From assembly GCF_000173355.1 (NCBI RefSeq), contig NZ_ABXA01000003.1, positions 1 through 64,000 on the forward strand: a stretch of 64,000 nucleotides of DNA, in the 5' to 3' direction. The notes beneath the pieces are model-generated. The model searched no databases, was not told the DNA's origin, and saw nothing but the letters and a program-made list of their open reading frames with translations. The DNA is from Anaerococcus hydrogenalis DSM 7454. Lineage in GTDB: Bacteria; Bacillota; Clostridia; Tissierellales; Peptoniphilaceae. Shown in pieces: positions 16,745 through 26,389 of this stretch. The translations under genes were made by a program, and so were the position numbers. How positions within the stretch are numbered: the stretch's first letter is position 1; every line of letters begins with the position of its first letter.

Positions 16745-18517
16745 TCAAAGTGTTTCTTGAATAGAGCCTTGCCTATATATGCTCCAATTATTGTTCCTAA
16801 TAAATAAATTCTTCTGCCATTTTTGTTTTTCTATCAAATTCTTGTAAACTTTTGATTTTTGTAAAAGCTCTTCATGGTTTCCTTGGCTTTCTACTTTTCC
16901 ATTTTCAAGAACTACTATCTTGTCTGCATTTTCTATGGATTTCATTCTGTGTGAAATGATTACAACCGTCTTATCTTTAATCAAATTATTTAAAGACTCT
17001 TGAATTTTTTTCTCGTTGTCAACATCTAGGCTTGCTGCTATCTCATCTAAGATTAGTATTGGCGCATCTTTTAAAAAGGCTCTGGCTATTGATAATCTTT
17101 GTCTTTCTCCTCCTGATAGCTCAGCACCGTTCTCACCAATAACTGTATCGAAACCCTTATCCATTTTTTCTATAAAATCTGTGCAATTTGCAAGTTTCGC
17201 TGCTCTTTTAACTTCTTCGTCACTTGCATTTTGATTTCCGATTCTAATATTTTCCATAACGCTTTGATTAAAAAGAACCACATCTTGGAAAACTATTGAG
17301 ACCTTGTCAAAAAGAGATTCTGTCGATATTTCTTTTATATCTTTGCCATCAATTAAGATTTGTCCCTCGCCATAATCATAAAGTCTTGATATGAGTTTCA
17401 ATATAGTTGTTTTACCGCAGCCGCTTGCTCCTACCAAAGCAGTAACCTCTCCCTGCTTTGCTTTAAAGCTTAGGCCATTTAAAACTTTTGCGTCTTTATT
17501 ATAAGCAAATTCAACATCTTTTAGATCAATATCAAATTTTTGTAGATTATAGTCTTCGCCCTCTTGTAATTCTTGATTTTGAATTTCTTTTAATCTTTCA
17601 ATCTTTGGTGTTAAATAAAATATCTCCATCATGCCCTCTTTAGATGCGTCTAGAGAGTCTTTTACCTTCATAGCAGCTAGTAAATATCCTACAAGGTAGA
17701 GTGTGCTTATTTCTTTATTAATAATTAGATTTACGCCAACAAGTATTACGACAGCAAGGGAAATAAAGCTAAATATTGAAGATATGGACATAATTAAGAT
17801 GTTTGCAATTTCTGCTTTTAAGTGCACTTTTTCACCTTTATCCATTTTTTTATAGAGCTTTTCTTTCATTTCATCTGATAAGCCATAGGCTTTGATCTCC
17901 ATTTGCATCTCGATGTTTTCTTGAAAGCTTTCTGAGTTTTCTCTTAAGACCTTATAATATTCTCTCTCTCCCTTAACTGAATGTTTTTTAGATAGTGGTA
18001 TAAATATAAAGCTCAAAATCGTTGGAATAATTACAGCTAAACCCATCTTGACATTGCCAACTAGCATCATGACAGATATTAGTGGGAAGAAGAGTGCCAT
18101 GCCGCCTACTTTTGGTATCGAGTGGCTCATTGCATGCTCTATACCTTCAATATCAGACATTATTGTTTGGGCTAGGTCTGAAATATCATGTTTAGAAAAG
18201 TATGATAGAGGTAGTTTTGATAAATTCTCAGCTGTCCTTATTCTTAAATCTGCACTTTCTTGATAGGTTGCCCTATATAATTTATCGTATTCGATAGAAA
18301 GCAAAATATACATTGCTATCAAGGTCAAAACTGAGAATACTATATAAAAGCCCTTGCTTCTACTCATATTTTCCAAAACTTCCTGAGCAAAAATCATTAG
18401 TAGTATGGCAGGGACCATGTTTATACAATAAACGAAAAATGAAGCCAGTGTTGCCTTAGATAAATTTCTCGCTCCTTTATCTGTAAGAGCAAATCTTTTT
18501 TTATAAAACTCCTTCAT
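16745..18517 (-). CDS. ABC transporter half, exporter fold (permease + ATPase), AraC-linked pair
   Basis: About 590 residues. Six membrane helices occupy about 15-310 (ABC_membrane domain). The ATPase domain has Walker A GASGCGKTT, signature LSGGERQRLSIARA, Walker B LILDEIAASLD and switch SHRM. The start at 18517 has GGAGGG 6 nt upstream and overlaps the preceding ABC gene by 17 bp, so the two form a heterodimer. The last ~20 residues after KQKWQKN (LFIRNNNWSIYRQGS...) have no counterpart in the paralogues and look like read-through across a deletion scar. Similar AraC-linked exporter-fold pairs (YbtPQ type) import metal-siderophores; the Fur-like box upstream supports that, but export remains possible. 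Confidence 0.85.
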   Translation of the reverse strand: MKEFYKKRFALTDKGARNLSKATLASFFVYCINMVPAILLMIFAQEVLENMSRSKGFYIVFSVLTLIAMYILLSIEYDKLYRATYQESADLRIRTAENLSKLPLSYFSKHDISDLAQTIMSDIEGIEHAMSHSIPKVGGMALFFPLISVMMLVGNVKMGLAVIIPTILSFIFIPLSKKHSVKGEREYYKVLRENSESFQENIEMQMEIKAYGLSDEMKEKLYKKMDKGEKVHLKAEIANILIMSISSIFSFISLAVVILVGVNLIINKEISTLYLVGYLLAAMKVKDSLDASKEGMMEIFYLTPKIERLKEIQNQELQEGEDYNLQKFDIDLKDVEFAYNKDAKVLNGLSFKAKQGEVTALVGASGCGKTTILKLISRLYDYGEGQILIDGKDIKEISTESLFDKVSIVFQDVVLFNQSVMENIRIGNQNASDEEVKRAAKLANCTDFIEKMDKGFDTVIGENGAELSGGERQRLSIARAFLKDAPILILDEIAASLDVDNEKKIQESLNNLIKDKTVVIISHRMKSIENADKIVVLENGKVESQGNHEELLQKSKVYKNLIEKQKWQKNLFIRNNNWSIYRQGSIQETL

Positions 18518-20255
18518 TTGAAACCCTCCATTCATTGGCACTATTAAACATCTCTTGCAGTCTCTTATAACTTGTATCCTTTGACATTAATTTTTTGTCG
18601 GAACCTCTTTCTATAATTTTTCCACCATCCATGACAATAATTTCATCAAGGTCTTTAATTGTAGATAGCCTGTGTGCAATCATGATAACTGTTTTATCTT
18701 TCATAAGATTTTTGAAAGCTTTTTGTAGTTCAAACTCGTTATCTGGGTCTATGGATGCTGATGCCTCATCCATAATAATAATTTTGGAATCCTTTAAAAT
18801 TGATCTGGCAATTGCAATTCTTTGTTTTTCTCCTCCGGATAAATAAACTCCTTTTGAGCCTATGACTGTATTTTCTCTTTCTGGGAATTTTTCTAATATC
18901 AAATCACATCCAGCTAATTTTAAGGCTCTCATAACCTCATCTCTGCTCGCTTCTTTATTAGCTAAAGCAACATTATCATAAATACTTTTCTTGAATAATT
19001 TTGAATCTTGAAAAACAAAGGAAATGGCTTTAATTAAAGCTTCGTCAGAATATTCACTTATTGGAATCCCGCCTATCTTAATCCTTCCTTCATTAACATT
19101 GTAAAAACCTGATATAAGTTTTGCTACTGTTGATTTACCTGATCCAGATGAACCGACAAGTGCATAGGACTTGCCCTCTTCTAATTTAAAAGATAAATTT
19201 TCAATAACAGCCTTATCATTGTAAGCAAAGCTTACATTGTCAAACTCAATATTATAATTTTTAAAATTATTGACATTACCATGGACCAATTTATCTTTTT
19301 GCATATCTTCGTAAAGTGCCTCTAAGGTATCTACTGCATAATTTCCTTGAGAAATGTACATGGAGTACCACATCATTCTCATAAATGAAACAAAGAGAAC
19401 TCCCGATAAAAATAAAATCATGATAAGCTCAAGTAAAATTACCTTTGCACTGCCTAAGCTAGTAATAAAATAAACTATAGGAATAATTAAAATTGCAATC
19501 AAACCAAAAAATAACCATTGGTACAAAACATAAGGCTTTTTACAAGATAGGGAATAATTATAAGCATACTTAGAGTAATCTTTTATCGCCTTATAAAAGC
19601 TTTTAAATGATTCGACATTTGCTCTAAATATCTTTACTACCTGCATTCCTCTAACGTATTCAACAGTTTCAGCACTTAGTTTTGATAGGGCTTCTTGGTA
19701 TATGATCATAAATTCTTGCTCACCCATCATCGCCCCTAAAATTAAGCCCCCAATTATAGTAAGAGCAAGCAAAGTGATACCAACTCTTATACTTACTATA
19801 AAGCCAAGCACAAGTACAAGTATAGGTGTAATTATTGCCTGAGAACTATCGGGGATCATGTGCGCTACAACTTGATGAGTCTGTGCTGCATTGTCATCTA
19901 TAATCTTTCTTATTTGACCAGATGGATTTAAGTCGAAGAATCTAAAACTAGCTTTTTCCAGACCATCGATTCCCCTTTTCCTCAAATTTGTTTCAAGCCT
20001 AAATCCCAATATGTGTGAAAATGTTCCTGAAACAAAATAAAATATCGCCCCACTTGTTAGTGTAATAACAGATTTTAATGCTATGTTCTCTGCACCAGAT
20101 AAATTTGAATTAATTATTAACTTATCTAAAAATTTGTAGATTAAATAATATCCATATACTGTAAGTACAGCAGATATAGCAGAAAAAACTATAGCTAAAA
20201 AGCCAAGATATTTTTTATCCTGTACATAAGCAAATAGTTTTTTGTAAATCTTCAT
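18501..20255 (-). CDS. ABC transporter half, exporter fold, partner of the following gene
   Basis: 584 residues from ATG 20255 (AGGAG 8 nt upstream; the longer frame to 20339 runs into the promoter). Six membrane helices lie in about 15-320. Walker A is GSSGSGKST, signature LSGGEKQRIAIARS, Walker B IIMDEASASID, and switch AHRL. It is the first gene of the operon that diverges from the AraC-type regulator. A Fur-like box lies just downstream of its promoter. It likely dimerises with the 16745-18517 product to move an iron chelate or related compound. Confidence 0.87.
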   Translation of the reverse strand: MKIYKKLFAYVQDKKYLGFLAIVFSAISAVLTVYGYYLIYKFLDKLIINSNLSGAENIALKSVITLTSGAIFYFVSGTFSHILGFRLETNLRKRGIDGLEKASFRFFDLNPSGQIRKIIDDNAAQTHQVVAHMIPDSSQAIITPILVLVLGFIVSIRVGITLLALTIIGGLILGAMMGEQEFMIIYQEALSKLSAETVEYVRGMQVVKIFRANVESFKSFYKAIKDYSKYAYNYSLSCKKPYVLYQWLFFGLIAILIIPIVYFITSLGSAKVILLELIMILFLSGVLFVSFMRMMWYSMYISQGNYAVDTLEALYEDMQKDKLVHGNVNNFKNYNIEFDNVSFAYNDKAVIENLSFKLEEGKSYALVGSSGSGKSTVAKLISGFYNVNEGRIKIGGIPISEYSDEALIKAISFVFQDSKLFKKSIYDNVALANKEASRDEVMRALKLAGCDLILEKFPERENTVIGSKGVYLSGGEKQRIAIARSILKDSKIIIMDEASASIDPDNEFELQKAFKNLMKDKTVIMIAHRLSTIKDLDEIIVMDGGKIIERGSDKKLMSKDTSYKRLQEMFNSANEWRVSNEGVL

Positions 20256-20305
20256 AATGACATCTCCTTTCTTTGATATCCCTTTTAGATATAAATTTAA
20301 TTTGT

Positions 20306-20360
20306 TGATAATAACTATCATTGTATTTTTATTATACATCGGTTATAATTACTAATACAA
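20306..20360. promoter_or_regulatory. Overlapping divergent promoters with a Fur-like box
   Basis: TGATAATAACTATCA (20306-20320) matches the Fur 7-1-7 inverted repeat TGATAAT-N-ATTATCA with one mismatch. Plus-strand promoter for the AraC gene: TTGTAT (20321-20326), 17 bp, TATAAT (20344-20349). Minus-strand promoter for the ABC pair: TTGTAT (20355-20360), 18 bp, TATAAT (20331-20336). The box touches the plus-strand -35 and the minus-strand initial transcribed region, so one repressor could close both. Confidence 0.7.
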
Positions 20361-20415
20361 TAGTTTTGAATTAATAAGGCTAATTGGAATATTGTCTAAA
20401 AGGGATAGGTGTATT

Positions 20416-21408
20416 ATGACTTATTTTGATTTTGTAAAAGATTATATGAAAGTAGATGAATGTAAGAATAATAAGAAGTATTCAAGTGCAGGCCATACTT
20501 TTTGTTGGAAAAAAGAGGACTCTACTTATGGAGAAGGCCTATATTGGTTTTATGAAGGAGACGTCTTCATTATCGATGTACATGATTTTTATATCAGAAA
20601 GGAAGTAGTTCAAAATAACACTTATAGTATGGCAGACTATGTTTCAATTTATTCAAGCTACATTGTCAGCGCAAATGGAGAAAAGTTTAGTCCTTATCAA
20701 ACTTTGACCGCAAACTCCTTATGCACTCTTGATTTTGATAATATAAAAGATGACTTCCTATTTCTATTACACGAGAATTCATATTATCTTTGTGTTTCTA
20801 TTGGATTTAAAAGAGAACTTTTGGAAAAGCAACTATCATCCATTAATATTGATCCAGAATCATTTTATGAGGCTTTGCTTGAGACTAATCAAATAATACT
20901 TACAAAGTCTTTAGAAAAAGTAGCAATGGAAATATTAAATTGTAAGATGGACCCTCCTGCTGCGGATTTTTTCTTTAAAGCTAAGGCAAATGAATGGGTA
21001 AGTATAGTAATTGATACCTACTTAAATAGAAAGAAATATAAAATTGAGTCAGACGATAATAAAGCACTTGAAGATGTAGCAAGATTCTTAGATGATCATT
21101 TCGCCATGAATGTAAATCAAGAAACCCTTGAAAAAATATCTAAAATGAGCGGAACAAAATTAAAAAATTTGTTCAAAGAAAAATATGGTCAAAGCATTAC
21201 AGAATACACCCAAAGAAAAAGAATGAATGTGGCTGAAACTCTTCTCTTAAATACTGAACTTCCTATAAAAGAAATAGCTGAGTCTGTCGGATACACATCA
21301 CATAGCAAATTTTCCATTTATTACAAAAGATACAAGGGAAAACTCCCAAGTGAGGTTCGTAATTTAGCTTGCAAACGTCATAATTTAAAATGCGATTATT
21401 GTGATTAA
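20416..21408 (+). CDS. AraC-family transcriptional regulator
   Basis: 330 residues from ATG 20416 (a TTG at 20392 would add eight residues; AGGT lies 6 nt before the ATG). The N-terminal ~200 residues form a ligand-binding region without a clear motif. The C-terminal ~100 residues hold two helix-turn-helix units: LEKISKMSGTKLKNLFKEKY and IKEIAESVGYTSHSKFSIYY, the latter being the AraC signature. It is divergently transcribed from the two ABC half-transporters. YbtA-type regulators with this layout activate siderophore-uptake genes when the chelate is present; that role is inferred. The extreme C-terminus has three cysteines (CKRHNLKCDYC), which is unusual and could bind a metal. Confidence 0.9.
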   Translation: MTYFDFVKDYMKVDECKNNKKYSSAGHTFCWKKEDSTYGEGLYWFYEGDVFIIDVHDFYIRKEVVQNNTYSMADYVSIYSSYIVSANGEKFSPYQTLTANSLCTLDFDNIKDDFLFLLHENSYYLCVSIGFKRELLEKQLSSINIDPESFYEALLETNQIILTKSLEKVAMEILNCKMDPPAADFFFKAKANEWVSIVIDTYLNRKKYKIESDDNKALEDVARFLDDHFAMNVNQETLEKISKMSGTKLKNLFKEKYGQSITEYTQRKRMNVAETLLLNTELPIKEIAESVGYTSHSKFSIYYKRYKGKLPSEVRNLACKRHNLKCDYCD

Positions 21409-21496
21409 ACTAATTTTTATATTTATACACCTTTATCTTATATGAGTTTATAGATATTTGTATAGGTATATATAAATTTGGTAAAAAGCAAAAAAA

Positions 21497-21519
21497 GAGA
21501 CTAGCCTAATGCCAGTCTC
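21497..21519 (-). terminator. Terminator between the AraC gene and the ECF/ABC operon
   Basis: GAGACT pairs with AGTCTC around an 11-nt loop, with a run of seven T on the minus strand. It ends the long operon that begins with the TetR gene. Confidence 0.8.
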
Positions 21520-21535
21520 GATATCTATAGTTCTA

Positions 21536-23272
21536 TCAATTATTTAATTTCCATGATTCCGCCTTAGCTTTTGCATTGATAAGGTCAGAATAAAGTCCAT
21601 TATTTTTAATCAGTTCTTCATGATTTCCACATTCTACTATTTCTCCATCTTTTAAGACTAAAATCTGGTCAGCATTTCTAATTGTCTTTAGTCTGTGGGC
21701 AATCATAATTACTGTTTTGTCTTTTGTTAATGATTCTATTGCTTCTTTAAGTTTATCTTCATTTTCTGGGTCTATATTTGCTGTGGCTTCATCAAATATA
21801 ATTATGTCTGCGTCTTTTAGCATGGCTCTGGCTATGGAGATTCTTTGTTTTTCTCCGCCTGATAGACTTGCTCCACCTTCTCCGATGATAGTGTCATATC
21901 CTTCTGGTAAAGCTTCTATAAATTCATGACATCTTGCTTTTTTAGCAGCTTGAACTACTTCTTCATGGCTTGCGTTTTGTTTTCCAAATTTTATATTATT
22001 TTCAATTGTATCTTCAAATAGATATACATCTTGAAATACCATGGAAATAGAATTCATTAAGTTTTCTATCTTATAGCCCTTAATATTCTTTCCTCCAATT
22101 AAAATTTCTCCAGAGTTTACATCCCAAAATCTCGCTATGAGATTACAAAATGTTGTCTTACCAGATCCAGATGGACCAACTATGGCAGTCATGGTATTTT
22201 CTTTTATCTCTGTTGATACATTTTTTAAAATTGGTCTGTCATCATAAGAAAAGCTGACATTTTTAAAGACTATATTGTGATTTTTTATAGGCTCTATAAT
22301 ACTTCCTTCTTTCATATCAGGCATAGAGTCGATAAAACCTACAGAATCTATAGCATTTTCGCAAGCTCTTAGGATTGCCATGTTTGATCCTGCCCCGATT
22401 AAGCCTTCAAAGATAATAAAGGATGCCATAATCATAAGAATTGTTTCAGCAAGTGGAAGTTCACCAGATAAATTTAATTTTAATGATACATAGACCATAG
22501 CCACTGTTGTTATTCCCATTACAATTCTTTGGATAACTGTGTATGGTGCTACAGATTTCTCCAGGTCTAAGAGTATTCTTGATGTGTCTTTTATAGACTT
22601 TCTTAAAGCCCTGTTATTTTCTCCACCAAGATTATAGGATTTTATAACCTGCATTCCTTGTAAAGTTGCTAATACTTCTTTTGTAAGTCTTGTTTGTGTT
22701 TCTGTCATTTTGTCTGCATTAGCTGATGATTTTTTCTCCATCATTGATGTAACGATGAAAAATACTACCACACCTGCTACAGCAACCAGTCCTACCTTTA
22801 CGTTAAAAATTAAAGTTCCAAGGACAAAGACTAAAGTATTTAAAACTCCACCAAGTACAAGAACCAAAAGCATAGGCACCCACATTTCTGCTTGGGAAAG
22901 TGAAGATGTGGCAATTGTAGTTAATCTTCCAAGTGAAAAGCTTGAAAAGAAACCCATAGGAACTCTTTTAATTTTTTCTCCTATTTCTATTCTCTTATGG
23001 GCTGCCATAAAATATCCAGCGTGTGTTTGTGCCATTTGTGAAATTTTTAGTGTCATAATTTTGCCAACAAGAGATATTACTAATATGCCGAGACAAATAA
23101 AGATTGCCTTATAGTCTAAAGTTTTAGAGAATATATTTACTAGCATATAGTAAATTGCTCCAAACTCAAGGGCATTAAATACTGCGTGCAAAAATCCAGC
23201 GAGAATGGATTTCTTAATATTTACCTGTTCTTCTTTTGAAAAATTCCATATCTTTTTAAACACATTAAGCAT
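21536..23272 (-). CDS. ABC transporter half, exporter fold, second pair (last gene of the TetR operon)
   Basis: About 578 residues. Membrane domain with six helices in about 20-300; ATPase domain with Walker A GPSGSGKTT, LSGGEKQRISIARA signature, Walker B IIFDEATANIDPE and switch AHRL. The start at 23272 has AAGGGG 8 nt upstream and overlaps the upstream ABC gene by 8 bp, so the two are translationally coupled and probably heterodimeric. It is homologous to the AraC-linked pair. As the final gene of the TetR/ECF/MATE operon it shares the same predicted iron control. Confidence 0.87.
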   Translation of the reverse strand: MLNVFKKIWNFSKEEQVNIKKSILAGFLHAVFNALEFGAIYYMLVNIFSKTLDYKAIFICLGILVISLVGKIMTLKISQMAQTHAGYFMAAHKRIEIGEKIKRVPMGFFSSFSLGRLTTIATSSLSQAEMWVPMLLVLVLGGVLNTLVFVLGTLIFNVKVGLVAVAGVVVFFIVTSMMEKKSSANADKMTETQTRLTKEVLATLQGMQVIKSYNLGGENNRALRKSIKDTSRILLDLEKSVAPYTVIQRIVMGITTVAMVYVSLKLNLSGELPLAETILMIMASFIIFEGLIGAGSNMAILRACENAIDSVGFIDSMPDMKEGSIIEPIKNHNIVFKNVSFSYDDRPILKNVSTEIKENTMTAIVGPSGSGKTTFCNLIARFWDVNSGEILIGGKNIKGYKIENLMNSISMVFQDVYLFEDTIENNIKFGKQNASHEEVVQAAKKARCHEFIEALPEGYDTIIGEGGASLSGGEKQRISIARAMLKDADIIIFDEATANIDPENEDKLKEAIESLTKDKTVIMIAHRLKTIRNADQILVLKDGEIVECGNHEELIKNNGLYSDLINAKAKAESWKLNN

Positions 23273-24987
23273 TTTCATCACCCCTTAAATTTGCAGCATA
23301 CATTTCCTTATAAAGCTCTGATGACTTTAATAAGCCCTCATGAGTTCCATAGGAGTTTAATTTACCATCTTTTATAACAAATATCCTATCTGCATCAACA
23401 ATTGTCTTTAATCTATGAGCGATTATGATTAAAGTTTTACCCTTAACTAGATTTGCCAAGGCGTTTTGTATGAGAGCTTCATTTTCAGGATCTATATAAG
23501 AAGTTGCTTCATCTAAAATTACGATTGGTGCATTCTTTAGCATGGCACGAGCAATAGATATTCTTTGTCTTTCTCCTCCAGATAGATGACCTCCACCTTC
23601 ACCAACTCTTGTATCATAACCATTAGATAGATTCATAATAAAATCATGGCAGGCAGATTTTTTACATACATCTATAATTTCTTCGTCAGAGGTATTCTTA
23701 TTTCCAAGCCTAATATTTTCCTTTATAGTCATATCAAAGAGGAAATTGTCTTGGGATACAAAAGAAATAAGTGAAGACAAGTTTTCGAGCGACACATCTT
23801 TTGTTTCTACTCCGCCAATTTTAATAGATCCCTTATCTACATTCCAAAATCCAGCAATAAGTTTTGCTATTGTGGACTTGCCTGACCCAGAAGGACCAAC
23901 GAGGGCTGAAACATTAGATTCTTTTATTTCCATAGAAAGATTATCTATAACCTTATTTTTTCCATCATAAGAAAAGTCTACGTCTTGAAGTTCTATATTA
24001 TAGGATCCTATTTTTTCTCCCTTGTCAATATTTTCTAACTCTCTTGAGTCTAAAATCTTTCCTATTTCAGAAGTTATAGTTGATATTCTTGACATATCAT
24101 CCATATAGTTCATGATTTTTAAAATACTAGAAACTGTAGCAAATGATAAGACGATTAAGGTAATTAAATTTCCTAAATCAAGGCTTCCATTGATATAAAA
24201 TAAAATTCCAAAGGGTATGATTGTAAGTATCCCCATAGGAGAAAGTAACCTACCTATGGCAACCTTATTCATAGACTCGTCCATCCAAGAATAATAAAAT
24301 TTTGCATTGTCATAGACGGAATCAGTATATTTTTTATAAGATGATTCGCTTTGATTAAATGTCTTTATTACTTCTATCCCATTTATATACTCAACAATGG
24401 AATTATTCATATGTTGACCAATGGCAACTGACTTTCCAAACATTTCCTTATAATGAGCATTCATAACAGACATCATAATAGACATGCCAAGGACAAAAGG
24501 AACAAGAGAAAGTAGAGTCAATCTCCAATCCAAAGTAAACATATAGATAAATAATAGGATAGGCCCAACTAAATTTGCCGTAAATTCTGGCACTAGATGG
24601 GCAAGGGACGTTTCCATAGAATCCACCTGCTCAACTATAATATTTTTAAGTTCTCCAGATGATCTTGATAACACATCTCCCAGTGGCATTTTAAATAATT
24701 TTTTAGAAATATCATTTCTGATTTCTCCTAGTGCATTAAAAGTCGCCGTATGAGAAATACTTGTAGAAATTCCTGCTGCCACTTCTTTTATAACAAATGT
24801 TATTAAAATACTTATACAAAGTGGAGTATATAAACTCATATCACTTATGCCATTAATCAAATTTACAATGATTTTTGCCATGTATATATAGGAAAAAAAA
24901 ACCTGCCACCACTCCCACTATCGCAAGTAGGACGGATGCAAAATATGATCCTTTTCTTTTACTTACATATTCTTTTACTAAATTCAC
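23265..24987 (-). CDS. ABC transporter half, exporter fold, frameshifted near its start
   Basis: The long frame (from ATG 24881, 538 residues) has Walker A GPSGSGKST, LSGGERQRISIARA, Walker B VILDEATSYIDPE and AHRL but lacks the first membrane helix. Upstream, GTG at 24987 with AAAGGAGG before it begins MNLVKEYVSKRKGSYFASVL in another phase. Removing one base from the nine-A run at 24893-24901 joins them into a normal ~575-residue protein (AGFFSYIYMAKIIV). Several other genes in the window have similar homopolymer defects, so a sequence error is likeliest; true slippage or phase variation cannot be excluded. It pairs with the next ABC gene. Confidence 0.82.
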
Positions 24988-25024
24988 TTTAAAACCTCCT
25001 TTAGTAATATTTTTAAATAGTTTA

Positions 25025-26377
25025 TTATATTTTTTTTATTTCAGAGGGCATTCTATTAAGCTCTCCAATCATCATTGCTATTCCCGCTAAAATCATAATT
25101 AAATCTACAAGGGGTTCAGCAAACCATACTGCTTTTACTCCAAATATCATTGGTAAAATAATCATGGCAGGTACGAATAAAAATAACTGTCTTAGCATTA
25201 CTATTATCCCAGCTTTTTTAGCGTTTCCTATTGATTGGAAGAATGTTATAGTTATTACCATTACTCCATATAGGATAAAGATAGAATAAAATAGTCTAAA
25301 GTTTCCTATTCCTTGAGTTATAATACTTTCTTCTACTCCAAATAAAGAAAGAATATTCTTTGAAAATGCTAATGCTGGTATCCAAAATATTGATGCAAGA
25401 ACTAATCCTCCGATAGAAAATACTTTCATAGCTTCTTTTACTCTGTCGTATTTTTTCGCTCCAAAATTTGTACCAACTACAGGTTGTAAACCTTGACTCA
25501 TTCCCCAAAGAGGAATAAATGAAAAGGCATATATTCTAAGTGTTGCTGCCATCAAGATAGCATTTGTATCTCCGCCATATTTAAATGACATTTTGTAAAG
25601 CATGGTCTGCTGAATCATAAATAAAACTTGCATCATCATGGCAGATGTTCCGACAGCAAACATTTCTTTTTTTACTTCTGGCTCAGACTTTATTTTATTT
25701 ATTTTTACAACTTTACTCTTGTTTTTGAAATAATGTAAAGTAATGGCTGCTTGGACAAATTGGGCTGTAATAGTTGCAAGTGCAGCTCCTTCAATTGCGT
25801 ATTTTCCCATTAATTTCATTAGAATTGGATCAAGAATTATGTTTAAAAAAGCCCCTAGACCCATAATAAGCATTGCTTTTTTCATTAATCCTTCTCCACG
25901 CATAACCATATTTGCTGATTGAGTAAAGTTTACAAATAAAGAACCAATGAAAATCACTCGTAAATATCTGATACCATATTCTTTAATTTCTCCACTTGCT
26001 CCAACCATATCTAAAAAATGTGGTGCAAGTAAAATTCCGCCTATTGTAATAATTAATGAGAATATAATAACCCAAAAGATTAAATTCCCCATAATTTTAT
26101 CAACTGTTTTTTGGTCGCCCTTTCCTATAGCTCTTGATAAAACTGATGCTGAACCTACACCTATGAGTGTAGATACTCCACTATTAAAAAAGGTAAGTGG
26201 CATAGCTACACCACAAGCTGTCATTGCAGTTTGTCCTATAATATTTCCTGCAAAAATTCCATCCATTAGTGGATAAAGACCTATTACTATCATTCCTATT
26301 ACAGCAGGGATAGATAATTGAAAAAGTAAATCTATAGGTCTTTTTGTTAATAATTGTTCTTTCATATCTTGTTGCAT
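25025..26377 (-). CDS. MATE-family efflux transporter
   Basis: 450 residues, twelve predicted membrane helices, and the two-fold MatE repeat: an N-terminal half with PAVIGMIVIGLYPLMDGIFAG and a C-terminal half with LRIYAFSFIPLWGMSQGLQP. These pumps export cationic drugs or metabolites by Na+ or H+ antiport. AGGAG lies 8 nt before the ATG. It sits between the ECF ATPase and an ABC pair in one operon, so it may export a chelator, toxic by-product or porphyrin rather than a general drug; this is inference from context. Confidence 0.9.
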   Translation of the reverse strand: MQQDMKEQLLTKRPIDLLFQLSIPAVIGMIVIGLYPLMDGIFAGNIIGQTAMTACGVAMPLTFFNSGVSTLIGVGSASVLSRAIGKGDQKTVDKIMGNLIFWVIIFSLIITIGGILLAPHFLDMVGASGEIKEYGIRYLRVIFIGSLFVNFTQSANMVMRGEGLMKKAMLIMGLGAFLNIILDPILMKLMGKYAIEGAALATITAQFVQAAITLHYFKNKSKVVKINKIKSEPEVKKEMFAVGTSAMMMQVLFMIQQTMLYKMSFKYGGDTNAILMAATLRIYAFSFIPLWGMSQGLQPVVGTNFGAKKYDRVKEAMKVFSIGGLVLASIFWIPALAFSKNILSLFGVEESIITQGIGNFRLFYSIFILYGVMVITITFFQSIGNAKKAGIIVMLRQLFLFVPAMIILPMIFGVKAVWFAEPLVDLIMILAGIAMMIGELNRMPSEIKKI

Positions 26378-26389
26378 AAAATCAACTCC

